DNA from: Salminus brasiliensis
Lineage: Eukaryota > Chordata > Actinopteri > Characiformes > Bryconidae
Assembly (NCBI RefSeq): GCF_030463535.1
Contig: NC_132896.1
Coordinates: 19,759,709-19,823,708 of the forward strand
Direction: 5' to 3'
DNA: 64,000 bases
The notes beneath the pieces were generated by a model, which searched no databases, was not told where the DNA came from, and saw only the letters and a list, made by a program, of their open reading frames with translations. Made by a program: the position numbers and the translations under genes. Positions 1 through 32,634 of this stretch are shown in pieces. Each line of letters begins with the position of its first letter. Positions within the stretch are counted from its first letter, which is position 1.

Positions 1-1260
1 TAATTTATTCGCTTGTTTGTTTGTTTATTGTATTTGTTTGTTTGATTGATTTATTTATTTATTTATCCAACTATTTAAGTGTATAAAATACATGAATTGT
101 AAATGTATTTCTTTCAGAAATGTATTTAGGATATTATATACATATTATTAGTTGATTTATTCGTCGACTTATTAATCGTTCTTTGAGCTTAGCTAAATCT
201 GGGTACTTTATTAAAGATTTATTAGTTAAATAAAAGTTATTGAGCTAATTTAATCTTCAGGACTTTTAAGAAAGAACTTTTAAGGACTTATTTGAGATGA
301 ACCTCTGTGCTTTAGCCTGTCTAGTTTACTCGCTGCTCGGTGGTCCCACGATTTTTTAATACTGAAGGACTGAACGAAAACAAAAAGAGCAAAAGTGGAG
401 CAAAAACATTTTAGCTAGCTACACTTTATATATTTAAATATACAATTTCTCTATTTTATATTTGCTAAAAATCGCAGAAAAATCTATGAAATATCTTAAA
501 TAAACAATAAATAAATAAACTGTGTCGATAACTTTTTCCAGTCCTGACAGTGTGACTGAAGAGAGTCTGGTCGTACCTGTTCGGAGTAAAACGAAGGCCA
601 TTCGTCTCCTCTCTCCTGTTTCACTCCGCCCATCATCTCTACAGACCTTCTAGAAGTTGAGAGGATTTGCAAACGCTCACAAAATGATATACAATTTGTA
701 TGAAACTGAAAACGACGCCCTGGTTTCCTCAAAATCAGCTTCTTCTTGGTTTGTGGTCTTAACTGATGGACCTTCTCACAGGAATCAGAGATTTTCTCCT
801 CTGTTTTTCCCGCCCACTTCGGCAAACCACGCCCACCCAGCATCCGCGCGCTAGTAAATTTGCATGAAGCGGACGAGTTGTTGAGGGTCTGAGGGTCTCT
901 TATATCACTGTATTAGTCTAAAAGGTTGTGTGGTAAAGATTTCACAATGTTTCTGTATTCATTTGATAAAAAATATAACTTTTACTGTTCGACTTCTGAA
1001 AATAATTTCTTGTATTTTTCAACACAGCTCATCTAAACTTTAATTATCTTCGTTTATTTTTTAACATATATAATTTTTTTAAATGTAGAATAATGCCTTA
1101 AAATATGATTCACACAATATGAACCTGTAAAAAGTGTAGAGTTCGTTGAAACATTAAGCAAACCCCCCGTCCAATTTAACCCTCACTTTCATAGACCTGC
1201 GTGTTGTGTTAGAAGTATATATTTGTAGTTTGGTTTCAGGATCATAAAACTAAAAAACAA

Positions 1261-1306
<46 letters not shown>

Positions 1307-2559
1307 GTAATAAAATAAAATGTTTTTAAATAGAATAAATAACATTTACGGCATTAAGAAGACTAATAGTAAAGCAGAAAAAAATGTTTTAATGTTTTAA
1401 TAGAAATGACGTCTAATTGTGAAGGCTTCACTTTGTAGTAAAAAAACCCATCATTTTTTTCTTTTCCGTTTCCAGTTACAAGCAGCGAGCAATGTGTTAT
1501 CACCCATTAGTCATTTCCAATTCATCTCCTCTCCTCTCTCCTTCATCTCCAGCCTTCTCTTCATTGTGAGAGACAGCTGTTTGGCGGACTGGGGGGGTGT
1601 TGGGTGTCATTTTTATTGGCGAAAAGCAAACATTTACTCTGCAGACTATTTAAAAGCACCACCCTCCTACCCCCCCCCCCCCCCGCGCCTCCCCCCCTCA
1701 ACTCATTAGCTCTGAACCAACAATGTCTAAAAGAGCTTCGGGGTAGAAAAGAAAAGAAAAGAAGAGAAGAGAAAGAAACTCATGCTCTGACTCTGAACAG
1801 CTAGATCAGTTTTAGAAGCAATGTTCATTTATTGCAGATCTTTGCTGGATCTCACACTAGCTCGAGTGATTTTCCAGCACAGGGCTGTTGGGCAGAGCCC
1901 ATTCAGCGTTAGCCAAGGTGTGAGACGGATGACGAGACAGATCATTCATTAGCCGAGTAATGAGGAGTGTTTTCCTGTTCTGCTAATCAGCTCTAATACT
2001 ACCGCCTTATCACTGCTGCTCTGCCGCCCACTGTAATCACTTCCCTCATATTCATGATCTCTCAGTGAAAAGAGGAAGACCACTGCAAAACACAGCCTGC
2101 TCCCAAATCCACAACACAGAGACTGTTCTCTGGTGGAATAAGGAAATGAAGGCCTTCTGTAAGATCACCAACAGCACAACAGCACATATTTAAAAACAAG
2201 AAAAAAATAATAAAGATAAAATTCACTATTTTTTTTCTTAATAAATCAATTGTTAAGAAACAGCACATTTTCTTTGGGTACTATTTTGCCTTACCATGCC
2301 AGCATGTCCTTCTCCACAATGAATGGCTTTAAAAAACAACATTTTTAGGCCAAAACATGACCTAAAACTGTCATAAAGGAATGCGTCAGATATCAGAGCA
2401 ACATGTTTATATAACAGCTTTTAGAGACTTCCTTCCTTCACCACCACTGTGAACAACTGTGAGTAGAAGCTTCTCTAAAACACCTCTGGGTCTACATCTT
2501 TAATTCCACATTAATAAGATAATAAATATAATGAATAAAACAAATCAGAGGTTTCGGTT
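1..2559. other. Distal flank of cyfip2, no gene recognised
   Basis: The sequence is AT-rich with TTTG/TTTA simple sequence at 1-66, an (AAT)n array at 1260-1304 and a poly-C run at 1671-1684. A moderately CG-containing block at about 540-880 has GC-box-like CGCCCAC motifs and an octamer ATTTGCAT near 858. It could be a promoter of a neighbouring gene, but no exon was identified. A complex non-repetitive block lies at 1820-2060. Confidence 0.5.
1260..1304. repeat. (AAT)n microsatellite
   Basis: About fourteen AAT units without interruption. Confidence 0.95.
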
Positions 2560-4275
2560 AGATCTTTTTTTTATTTCATGGAAATACAACATAATTCTCA
2601 ATTCCTTTTGTAGAACCATTTGTTGTACATCTTATTACTTTTCAGTTTTTTTCTTCTTGTATTTCAAAACATGATCACTTGTACAACAATATGAACAAAA
2701 ATTCATGTCACAATAAGATCCAGGATGACAATAAGTTACACCCGTCATGCTAGGGTTTAAAAACAAAGCCTCATAATTCACTTCATTGTTTTCCATTATC
2801 ATTAACAAAGTAAGCCTTTTTAAAGGAGCCAGAAAAAAAAAACTCATTTGGATGTATGAACAGAATCCCGGAAACTGGTCCATCACTTTAACCAGATGCT
2901 TGAAAAAAGAGAAAAAAAAAAAAAAACGAATGCAAAAAAAAAAAAAAAAAAAAAATTTACGAGATGAATTCATGAGGATCCACTCACAACAGTAGCTTTC
3001 TCCTAACTGCCTGTATGTACAGAGAAGAGGGGTCAGAATTGTCGTTTCATTTTCCACTAACACTGTTAAAACCGATGACCTACGGAATGAAGGGGAATGC
3101 TGAGCTTTTGTGATTCCAATTCTGAAACAGTGGCTATTTCCCTTAAGCAAAATCAGGAGTGGCCTCTCCTCGTAGAGTCTGTGTTGTGCTCAGGTCGACG
3201 CAGTGCTAAACGACAAAGAGGTATTTAAAAAACGTCCTTCATTTCCCTTGAAATTAAGAATTGGTGAGTTCACGATAAAGAGCTCCACGGATTAAGCACA
3301 CGGTGTGAATTTAAAAAGTGAAAATAAAAACAAGCAGTCCAGAAACTGAGATGGTACTAAGTGCAACCATAGATGGGGCTTCTTTTCCATAGTTGAGGCA
3401 AATACTGAGTATACATATTACGCAATAATAGAAAAGAACAAGTACCACGCTCAATACTTCACTTTGTCCAACAGTGACATTTACAAGGTAAATCAGAAGG
3501 TAGAAAAGGTAAAAATAATTCTGGAAAGCAGAGCGACGAGGAAATGGTTCTCTTGAAAATGCGAAGGCTGATGAATAAATACGGAAACTAGAGAAAGGAT
3601 TTAGAGTCCATAATTCGTCTTTCTTTTTGCTGCTTGTTATTCGGGCCGATGGATTACGTGGACTGTTGAGTGAAGAAGTGGACTGTTGAGAAGACTTCTG
3701 GAGTTGAGGTTGAGGGTGGGGAGGGGGGGTGGGGGAGTGGCATGCAAAACGAAATCAGCACAAACAAAGAAAAAAAAAAAAAACAGAACTAAGGCTGATT
3801 TGAGATCTGTGAGTCTGGGTGTGAAACGTTATAGGACTAACAAAAATAATAAAATAATAAAAATTCACAATATCAACTAGTATATCCGCTCTGGTTAATT
3901 TAATATATTTAAGTAGTTTCTTTCATTTTGACTTGAACATAAATGCTATTCTTTTCATTTGTCTTGTACCGCACACGTGTATTTTTATTTTTTTTGTAAT
4001 GAATTCAGGAAAGATCTGCGGGACCTGCTCTGATCTCTAAGGACTCTTAATAGGGTGTTAAAATGCAGAGACTGAAGGCTCAGAGGACAGCTTGTACAAA
4101 TCTGTCGTATCACTTGAGGATAATGTTGGGACAAGTGTGGAGGTATGTCTGCCACTGAAGAAAAGTGGTTGAAAACTGCTTGTAAAGGACCTTCGCCTTT
4201 TAAGGGCTCATGTTAGCAAACCGTCCCCCACCAGAGGAAGGTGGGGCAGTGGTAGACTTTTTTTCTCTTTCTTTT
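2560..4275 (-). other. cyfip2: Probable cyfip2 3' untranslated region
   Basis: No coding signal was found below the cyfip2 stop at 4276-4278. On the minus strand the first clear stacked polyadenylation context is AATAAA (plus-strand tttatt) near 2570-2575, which would give a 3' UTR of about 1.7 kb. The stretch holds A/T homopolymers at 2918-2956 and 3770-3784 and a G-rich run at 3714-3736. The exact end is inferred; other AATAAA-like hexamers occur. Confidence 0.4.
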
Positions 4276-23546
<19,271 letters not shown>

Positions 23547-23878
23547 CTGAAACACACAGAAAGCGTCCTTAACATTCAGCACAGATTAACTCGAGACTCA
23601 ACTGGCTGGATGCCCGAAAACTGCTTAACGCTAGTCTTGAAGGAAAGTGGCCATTCTGGTGATTCCGCATCATAAAATCAGATGGTTCAGATAAATCAGA
23701 CTGTTCACAAATCAACCAAATTCTACATCAATGCTGCAAATTATTTATGGAGTAATCTTCTAATGTTATGTTGCTTGGGGAACATAACCAATTTACAGTG
23801 TTGTAATTATTAATTGTAATTTTTTTAATTAGTATACATGCACTGATATGGAATTTTATACTCTTTATTGAAAACGAT

Positions 23879-23923
23879 TATTATTATTACTATTACTATT
23901 ACTATTATTATTATTATTATTAT
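23879..23923. repeat. (TTA)n microsatellite
   Basis: TTA/CTA triplets, slightly interrupted. Confidence 0.9.
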
Positions 23924-25619
23924 CAGATATTAAAGGAAAGAGGATTTTGATGCTTTCCTATACATTTTTGTTATATAATGGATAAGCTAATGATATTTTT
24001 TATTTAATCTGCCTGTTTTATTTTTTTCATTACTCAATTAACTGTTTGGTTAACGAAACTCTTAAAAATCAAAATTGGTGGGAATCTCTGGTTGCATTTT
24101 TTAAAAATATTGGTATAAAGGACACAGCATGATAACCATCAATTTTCACACCATGGTATCCCTTAAACCAGTATACTGCTGCAACCCTAGTCAATACAAT
24201 CATCAAAAGTAAAACACCTTATTGCAGTTTATGCTGATATTATAAACAGACAATCTTTGTAAATCATTTGAATCTAATTATTGTCACGTTATATATGTAC
24301 ATCCAAATAAATCCATAAGGTCTACTGGACAGTCTACGTTAGCCTCTATACACCGACACTGGATCTGAAAAAAATGGATTTGACTAAAATGTAGACTTTA
24401 ATTAAAAACTATTGCAATAACCATTCAGGAAGTTTCACAAGCTTAAAAGTAACTAGATGGTTAACTGCTAAGCATTTTATACAGCTTGAGTATGGAGGAG
24501 GAAGGAAAGGGGCCAATGATGTGAAACATATCACATCGACCTGTCAAACATGAAGGAGGCACTGTTATGGCATTGGCATGTATGGCTGCCAATGAAACTG
24601 GGTCACTGGTGTTATAATGGTGAACAGTACGCCGGTGAATTCTGAGGTCTACAGTGCTACACATCCTGCTCATTAGGGGTGGGAATCTTTAGGTCTGTCA
24701 CTATCACTGTACTTGTGAAGCAGAGTATTTGTAATAATCCATAATGAATATTTACTTCCAATGTCTTTTATTAATAAAACAAATGTGATGTGGCAGGTCA
24801 ACTGGAAAACATTGCAGTGCGGCTGTGGTGGAAAAACACCTAGACAGAGTGAGCAGCTTGGGCATCAGATTCAGACGCAAGTCCTTAACAATAAAAGTTG
24901 CAATAGTTTGTAATTCGCTTCCCCCTTACCGAGCGTGGTGGAAGTTTTGACATTGCTTGCTCGATGGGCCGATGGTTGTAGTTGCTGCCAACCAGAGCCA
25001 AAGGGATAACAGACGCTAGCTAAATGCATCTGTTAATGCCCCAAAACATACTGCGAAGGCAACCCCAGAGATTCTTCAGGCAAATAAATGAAATGTACTT
25101 AAATTTCCCTCAATTCAACCGACAAAACTGAAGGCAGAAAAACTCACAAACAAGCAGCAACTGAGGGCGGCTGCAGTAAAGGCCTGGCAAAGCATCTCAA
25201 CCGAGGAAACTCAGGTTATAGTGATGTAAAGTTATGTAAATCCTTCATTTAAAGTCTACATGTCAGACACATTTTGATTGCGCTTTTTATTTTAAACCCA
25301 TTGTGGTGATGTATAGAGAAAAACTACAAAAAGTGCCAATTATTTTTGGATAATTGTATTTGTATTTGTATTTTTATTAATAAGCAGACCTATTTCTAAA
25401 GCCATCCACAGTAGTGAGTGATCAAAAACAATTGTAAACAGGGATATGGAATTTGTTGCTGTCAATTAATTCCATATCCCTCTACAGACCCTGGAAAGTA
25501 ACAGCAGTACGTGATGAAAGTTGTCCATCAGAACATCAGAATTCTGTCATGCAGCCAGTGCATTATGGCTGTCAGTCGCTACTACAGAGAGACATATGAT
25601 TAGGTGCAATCACTAGCCG

Positions 25620-26395
25620 TGTTCCATTATCGGACTACGACTGGGGTGATGCATCGGCGTAATCGATTACAAAATTACGTTGATTTGCATACCGTGCGTC
25701 GAAGCGCCGCAAAGATGGCCACGCCTACTAAAAACATGGATTTATCTGGAGCACGAGCTGCAGCTACAAAAAAACGCCTGCGTGCATCTAAAATGTGGGA
25801 GTATTTCACATAGAAAGTTGCATTGCTACACATACAATCATCTTACACATGAAGAGCCATGTACTGGGTGTATTTATGAGCTAAATAATTTGATTAACTT
25901 TTGCTTAAACTGAACTCATTGAGAATATTTTAAAGAATGCACTAGTTTTAGTAAATTACATTTTGTAGTAAAATTACTGTAAAAGAATTTTATTTTGGAC
26001 TGTAAAACTTGCTCTAGTGTTCCTCCGGGAAATTACTTGAAATTTACATTGTTTTATTTATTTTGTTAGATTGTGTCGCACTTTATTTTTTTTACTGGAA
26101 TTATTTAATCTCTTGTGGTTGAGATGTTGTGTTTGACTGTAAAGCTGTTAAGTATTTTTTGTTACAGAATTGCATACTAAGTGCCCTTAAATGCATACTA
26201 TGCGTTTAAGAAAAGACAATTAAAGAAAATATTGCAATATTAAAGGTTTTTTTTTATTATTAAGGAGAAATAATTATATAACACACTCACAACAGATTCA
26301 TCTAAAAGTGAGTTGTTAGATTAATCTGATTAATCAGGGGGAAAAACAAGCATTAGATTCATTAATAAAAAAATCATTGTTATGTGCAGCCCTAT
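25620..26395 (+). mobile_element. hAT transposon remnant with BED-finger start
   Basis: A plus-strand ATG at 25715 begins MATPTKNMDLSGARAAATKK and ends with SKMWEYFT before a stop, the entry to a BED zinc finger in hAT/ZBED transposases. The left flank (gatgcatcggcgtaatcgat) and the right end (gattaatctgattaatcagg ... gtgcagccctata) look like hAT subterminal and terminal sequence. The rest of the transposase is missing, so it is an internally deleted copy. Confidence 0.65.
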
Positions 26396-27915
26396 ATCGG
26401 ACTAAAACAACAGCTATATGTTGACAAATACAATATATTGTTTAACCCTAAGCAGTACAGTAGAAATAAGCCACACAAAGCAATGATTTTTCAATCAGTT
26501 ACAGTGTAACTACAGTGATAAAATAGTTACAGTGATAAATTCCCTAATACATTGCTTATAACACTGTAACACTCCTAGTATATTGTTTTTGTCCATGCGT
26601 AGTGCACACTTAACCACCTGCTTCTGTTAAGAAACATAATGGGTCATAAAAGCACTCACACATGTGGCTGTGAGATATGATAAAAATGTATTCGTACCAT
26701 GTTTAAAAATGTTCTCTAGTATCATGTTTAATATTGTTCTCGATACACACAGCACTTTTTGTCACACTATTTTGTCATGTAGACAATTCACCAGTAGCCA
26801 CAGGTTTTAAATATCCTGACGATATCCACGATGTAATTATGAAAGCATACTGTGTATCATGACAACAAAATTGATCATAATACAAGATACAGATGTAAAC
26901 TCAGGGCTTTTTGGCTGGCATTTTGTTCTAGTTCTTCAATTCAGTTAACTGGTTCAACTGAATTAGTCTCGAAACATCAGACTCCAGGCAGCCGCCAGAG
27001 AGCGAAACAGCATCTTAACTTTGTGTCGTCTGCTGATTTGTCACCAATAAAGAGTGCCTACAGCTAGTCCAGGATAAAAAAAACAACATTCCTGTACTAT
27101 TCATCACACCTTAAACAACTTCAGGAAGGCAAAGATCTTTTAAACACTGAAGTGCATCATGTAACCAACTAGAGCAGACAGCAAAAGGTGAAGAATCTGG
27201 CTGTGAGCCATCTGTCTCAGACGGAGGCTGATCTACAGCCTCTGACTGACTGAGTAATACTGACTAATTAATTATATGAGCGTATTAACATCAGAACTGT
27301 CCTTTGTGCAAGAAAAAGCTAAAAAAAAAGAACTGACAAGCTATTCAATGGAGAGACTGCCTGAGACAATACAATAGCTCGCTTATTCAGAAAACTGAAA
27401 AACAGGAACTTAGGGAGGAACTACAAAAGTTTGCAAGTGGCAAAGCACACGCCACAAAAAGCGTGTGATAATGACACAGTATGGTGACAGCTACACACTC
27501 TTCAAAAGCCCTACCTGGATGAAGCAACTGGCTTAAGCATGCAGTAGTGAAAGGAAGATCTTACATAACCTCTGTTTAACTTCCAGCCATCAATGTTCTG
27601 AAAGAAAACTCAAAGCCCTTTCTGACGCATTTCAGGGAAAAATATAAAAATAGCATTCTGTGGGATTTATTCATCTCCTTTTCTGTTAGCGAGGCTTCTT
27701 AGGCTTTTAGAAGTGCTTGAACTGACATGAGAAGAATGACTGAAACATGTATTTTCAAGAAAGTGAAACACCAGCATGATTTCAAGCTTCATGCTTACAG
27801 TGTCATGGACGCAACATACATGCAGATAGGCATCTGTTCACACTGGGGTTGGGACGTCACATTGGTATAGTGGGGAAAAAGCAACGAAACCCCCGAAATG
27901 CATAACGCATTTCAT

Positions 27916-28817
27916 AGGGATGCAACGATCCAACCTTTTCAGTTCCGATACGATACATAAACTTTGTGTATCGGCCCATACCCGGCACCGATCCACTACC
28001 ATCGTTGAATCAATAGACCATTAAGACTTAAGGCATCAGGATTGAGCTAAACATTAGTTTACTACCTTTGTAACACAGATATAAATGAAATGAACTACAG
28101 TTTATTAGCCAATAATATAAATAACTGTGCTGGACCTCAGCACAGTGTTGTCTCAGGACTTTTATTCTCAAATTCAAATTCAAAGTCTGTGAGACCAAAA
28201 AGAGAGATAGCAGCTCCTCCCTTCCCGGTTCTCTGTATATTGAAGACTAGTTGTGGCAGTGACGTCATCACCCCCCCATCCTTCATTACAGGCACACGTC
28301 TCCAATCGAACAGTCCAGCTCTGGCCTCTTTCTATTGCTGAAAAATGGCAGAAACAGCAAAGCTGTGGCTTTTAAAAATGCAGACTGGAATGTTTATCTG
28401 GACTTGACTGATATTTAGTAGAAAATTATGTAATCTGTTGATTTTGGACATTTCTGGGACTCAAAACAGTGTCTGACCGTGTGTGCCTGCATGTGTGCTT
28501 GTGTGTGTGAGAGATGTTTTTTCGAGCTGGATTACTCGCTGATAGTTGATGACAGGCCGAGACGATGATTAGATATTGCGGTTTGCTATGATCTGTGTAT
28601 CAAGTCAGGTGACCTTGAGTTATGAAGCCCAGAATATCGGCAGTGCAGGAATCGGGTTCAGTGCAGTGTAATAATATTAATAATAATAATAATAGTAATA
28701 ATATAATAGTGAATATAATTAGTGGCCTAATCCACTACCCGATTCAATACCTGATCCAGCTAATTTTGTTAGTATCGGGACCGATATCCGATCCTAGTAT
28801 CAGATCAGTGCATCCCC
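27916..28817. mobile_element. Non-autonomous hAT-like element, about 0.9 kb
   Basis: The left end agggatgcaacgatccaa and the right end, reverse-complemented, ggggatgcactgatctga form imperfect terminal repeats typical of fish hAT families with a CAGGGATGCA start. Subterminal cgatac/ccgatatc motifs recur at both ends. Flanks catttcat and catttaaa could be a decayed 8-bp target duplication. There is no transposase frame inside. Confidence 0.65.
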
Positions 28818-29379
28818 ACATTTAAACACTGACATTGAGCACATCGACGTGCATCTTCTAGCTGTGATTTCACCTGCAAACAGAGCAGCCAGAGGCAAGA
28901 TATAGAGAGGAAAGAAAAGGCCCGGCAGCGAGAGGGAGAGCCAACTAGAGTCACCATAGCTAGTCCTGGGGCCGCAACGTGAATCCAGGGTTCCAGTGGT
29001 TCCAGAGGTTCGTGATAATGGCGTCTCAAGCCAGTTCTTACAAGACAAAAACACCAGTCATAACAAACATAAGTTGGACAAAACCAAATTCTTAATATAT
29101 GCTTTCACAAATAAAAACTACACAGAAGCACAATTAACACAGACACTGCGTGTCAGACAGAGCAATACGTAGGTAGGTAGGTATACCTATGTAGGTAGGT
29201 AGGTAAGTATGGTACATTGTGTGGTTTGAGACACAGAATTAGATGAGCCGATCAGAGGGAGCAAGATCTGCTACATCATTTAAGGTAGAACCGATCACTT
29301 GAATACAGAGCGGGTGAATACGAAACAAAGTTCAGCTCCACATAAAAGAAGGTTCTTAAGACCATGTTTTGTGTCTGCT

Positions 29380-29600
29380 ATATTTACATTTACATTTAAG
29401 GCATTTAGCAGACGCTCTTGGACCTCTTGGACGAGGTGGGTCTTCAGTCTGCATTTGAAGACAGCGAGCGACTCTGCCGTTCGGACACCATGGGGAAGTT
29501 CATTCCACCACTTCGGTGCCAGTAAAAAGCCCCCCTTAAGGGGTGGTGGGTCAAGCCGAGCTGTACTTGAAGCTCGAAGGGCTCTCGATATCTCACGTTA
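29380..29600 (+). repeat. Dispersed fish repeat containing gcatttagcagacgctctt
   Basis: It starts with atttacatttacatttaaggcatttagcagacgctctt, the same repeat family as the SINE-like tails. It continues into a block whose plus frame (WTRWVFSLHLKTASDSAVRT) recurs as spurious protein predictions in fish genomes. I treat it as repeat, not a gene. Confidence 0.65.
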
Positions 29601-30947
29601 CAGCTCTACCACTGGTGTCTTACTGCTTAATTCTGCACCGTGAAGTTCATACGCTTACGTACCACCCCCCCTCCCACTAAATAGGGATGCCTTGATCCAA
29701 TCCACTGGGTTAGGGCTGACCCAGGCATATGTGAATGAATCAGATACCAACTCTCTGATTTATGTCTGATTCTTTTTAAGCACTGTACACTAAACACTAA
29801 ATATTAAACACACTATAAAATTATCCTTTTTAATTATGCATCCTAAAAAATAACACCTTTTCAGTCTAGAACGTCACATTAAATACACACACCACACAGT
29901 AGTATGAACAGGCAACCTTACATATATAATCTAAAGTATGTGGCTGAATTATGTATGATTACAGTAAAAAAAATGACAGTCTGCACTGTTCTCATTTTCA
30001 ATTATTTATCAACCAAAGATAGATTATATCTGCTAAATCAATCCATTATTTTACTCCAATCTTGGACACCCAGAGTGAATTATTAATATCATGCCATGTT
30101 GGATCACTGACTGTTTAATTTGGTGAAAATTCCTATATTTATTTAATAATGTCATATAGGTAACCCTGACTGTAAAGAATATAGACACTATATACTATAT
30201 AAAACACAACATCTGCAAAAACCTTCTATTAATAGGTCACCATAGTCACACTAATACGATGTCAAATGCTCACACAGAAAATAAGACATTCAGTGTTACT
30301 CTTGGGTGATGTCGCACTCTAGCTAAGCTGGAAAGACTGTATGATATTTAGGTTAAATTTCATATTTATCACAATCAGTGCACAAGGGAGACCAACAGAA
30401 ATGGCAACCTAGCAGCGAATCTTTTGTATTTTTTCTCTAATTAAATTGCATTTGTTCAGTTATTTATCATGCTCTAATAGTACTGGACATGCACATCATC
30501 CTGAGCCTTTAACAGTATCCTTTCACAAATGTTGTTTAAAAAAAAAAAAAAAAAGCCATAATTTACAGTCTGCTTCAGCTAAACAGTAAATCTCACTGCA
30601 GTGATATTTTTGGGGAAGTTAGCTCGTCATTTTCATCAACCTAATCGAATAATGTATCTTGCTGCATGCAAGGAGGAGTTGGGACCTATATCTAGTGGAA
30701 CATCCCTGTTACTGCAGAAGGTGCGATAGTTCAGTTCACTGAGGTTCAACTAAGCAGTCTATGCAACTTTTTATGATTAAAGTTTAATGACGCCATTGCA
30801 AACTCTTTGTTGCTAAGAAATAGTAATTAAAAACTATTTACCATTTTAGTTGTTACTTAAATAAATGTCAGATGAGAATGCTTTGCTTTCCGCTGAAGAG
30901 CTAAGTAGTGACTTAATCTGAGGAATTCTGTATTAGGTTTTATCTAG

Positions 30948-31607
30948 TGTTGCACTGATACCAATACTGTATTGGTATCGGCACAGATACTGGCACTTAT
31001 CCACAGTGTCAGTATCAGCAATAGAGAGCACCGATATCATGAAGCTTACTGACACCCTACATTTATTATATTATATATATATTTTTCATACAAACATTTA
31101 AACAACCAGTAAAAGCCAGTCCTAAATAGTTATTACCATTAAACAGACATTTAACTTTTACATTTACAGCACTTTTTCTTTCCATGTGACGTTATTTTTT
31201 CCCTGATACCAAAAGCTGAGTTTAAGCAGTTGAGACGTGTACCTGAATGTGAAATTGCTGCATAAGCACTTTTTGTTTCTATACTGGCAATTTCTTTCAC
31301 TGCTCTGAAATCTGAATTTTAAACATCAATTAACCGACCTTTGGTCGATCTTAGCAATATTATGCTTCCCTACCTGCACGTGTTTCTGCACTGTGCCAAT
31401 TGTTTTCACAGCTCTAAAACTTTAAAACGTGCAATTCTTTAACCAGTAAATGCTGTTCTTTCAAGGTTATAAGATACTTTGTGGGAAAAAAATACAAGTG
31501 GGAAAATATCAGGATTTATAGCCATCTTCCGAGTATTAAAGTCAGATATGGTATCGACAGATACTTAAAAATCTGGTATCGATATCGATGGCATCAGAGC
31601 ATCCCTA
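30948..31607. mobile_element. Second hAT-like non-autonomous element
   Basis: The left end tagtgttgcactgatacca and the right end, reverse-complemented, tagggatgctctgatgcca match imperfectly, and both ends contain ggtatcg(ata) motifs. Length about 660 bp with no coding capacity. No convincing target duplication was seen. Confidence 0.6.
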
Positions 31608-31964
31608 GCACCTTTTCCACTGCTGCTCTCCACTGTGGTCACACGCCTGTCTGGTCAACTCTCTGCACTCCAGTCAGGTGGCTGGAGGTCAGCTCAGAGC
31701 CTTTGCACCTGACTGTCTAAAGTGTGGGATTTGGCTTCTGATCTAGCAGAGCGGCTGTGACGGGACAAACACGAGGCTTAATTAACAAGGATAAGGAACA
31801 GAGTAGCAGCTGCTGCTACTTCACTGCCTACTTTCTCTTCTGGTGACATCACAAGGGCTTCATGGATGAAGTTCACTGCATAGTGACTCCAGACTTCTAA
31901 ATCAGAGGGCTTAGACAGTCACTGAAATGCACATTAGCTGCTATACTGTTGAAAGTGTAAGTTC

Positions 31965-32150
31965 CTTAATGCACTTTTAAGGGTTCTTCAATTTGAAACT
32001 GAGGATGAACCTCTTAAGGTGCTTTGAGGAGCTTTTCCTTCTAAAAACCTTTTCTTGAAGGTTCCTCAAAGCGCCGTAAGATGTTCCTCCACAGTTTCCA
32101 AACTGACGAACCTCCATAAGTTCCTCAAGGAGCTTTGAAAGTGTTATTAA
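31965..32150. repeat. Second copy of the ggttcctccacagtttc palindromic repeat
   Basis: It carries gggttcttcaatttgaaact, then ccttctaaaaacct, then gttcctccacagtttccaaac, matching 16065-16200. Two internal inverted arms (gaacctcttaaggtgctttgag against ctcaaagcgccgtaagatgttc) suggest a folded MITE. Confidence 0.65.
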
Positions 32151-32198
32151 ACTCATATGTCAGGAGTGCTCACGCTCTGTGCTAAAAGAATGACTAAG

Positions 32199-32634
32199 GC
32201 CGGTCTCACACCTATAGTTTATGTTTGCTCAGAACAAACCATGTGATGGATGTATTAGCCAGATCTGTTTGGGCGCTAAAAAGTAAATACATAAAGACGG
32301 TCCTGTCCATATTTCTGTGCAGTTTAACATGGAACAATGGCAGAGGTGGCATTTGGATACCTGCAGAAATGATCTGGGCAGCACACCAGCTTTACACCGG
32401 GCTTCGGGAGCCGTTAACCTCAGACTTGCAGAGTACACCTGATAGTCGGTTCAGTCTGAGGTCAGATCACGTTCCAGATCCGAGACCACATCTTCTCAAG
32501 GGTCTTGGCGTGGACGTTTTGGTCCGCATCTGAGTGTGATCACTGTATTTTAACCTGCTCAAACGATCCACACCAAGGGTAAAAAAAGTCTGATTTAACA
32601 GTACTAAAATGTGCAGGTGTGAAAACGCCCTAAG
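32199..32634. mobile_element. MITE with TCACACCT terminal inverted repeats
   Basis: The left end aaggccggtctcacacctat and the right end gtgcaggtgtgaaaacgccct are imperfect inverted repeats of the fish 'aggccgttttcacacct' MITE type. Inside are matching subterminal pieces (tttgctcagaacaaacc against cctgctcaaacgatcc). No transposase is encoded. Confidence 0.6.

Noticed and set aside
1260-1304. Regular short-unit array resembling a CRISPR or satellite
   Set aside because: It is a plain AAT microsatellite, like those at 23879 and 33646.
2635-3150. 171-codon minus-strand open frame
   Set aside because: It is driven by poly-A/poly-T runs that give Phe and Lys strings, has no recognisable domain, and lies in the likely cyfip2 3' UTR.
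29299-29643. 114-codon plus-strand open frame
   Set aside because: Its protein-like part falls inside a dispersed fish repeat and recurs as spurious predictions.
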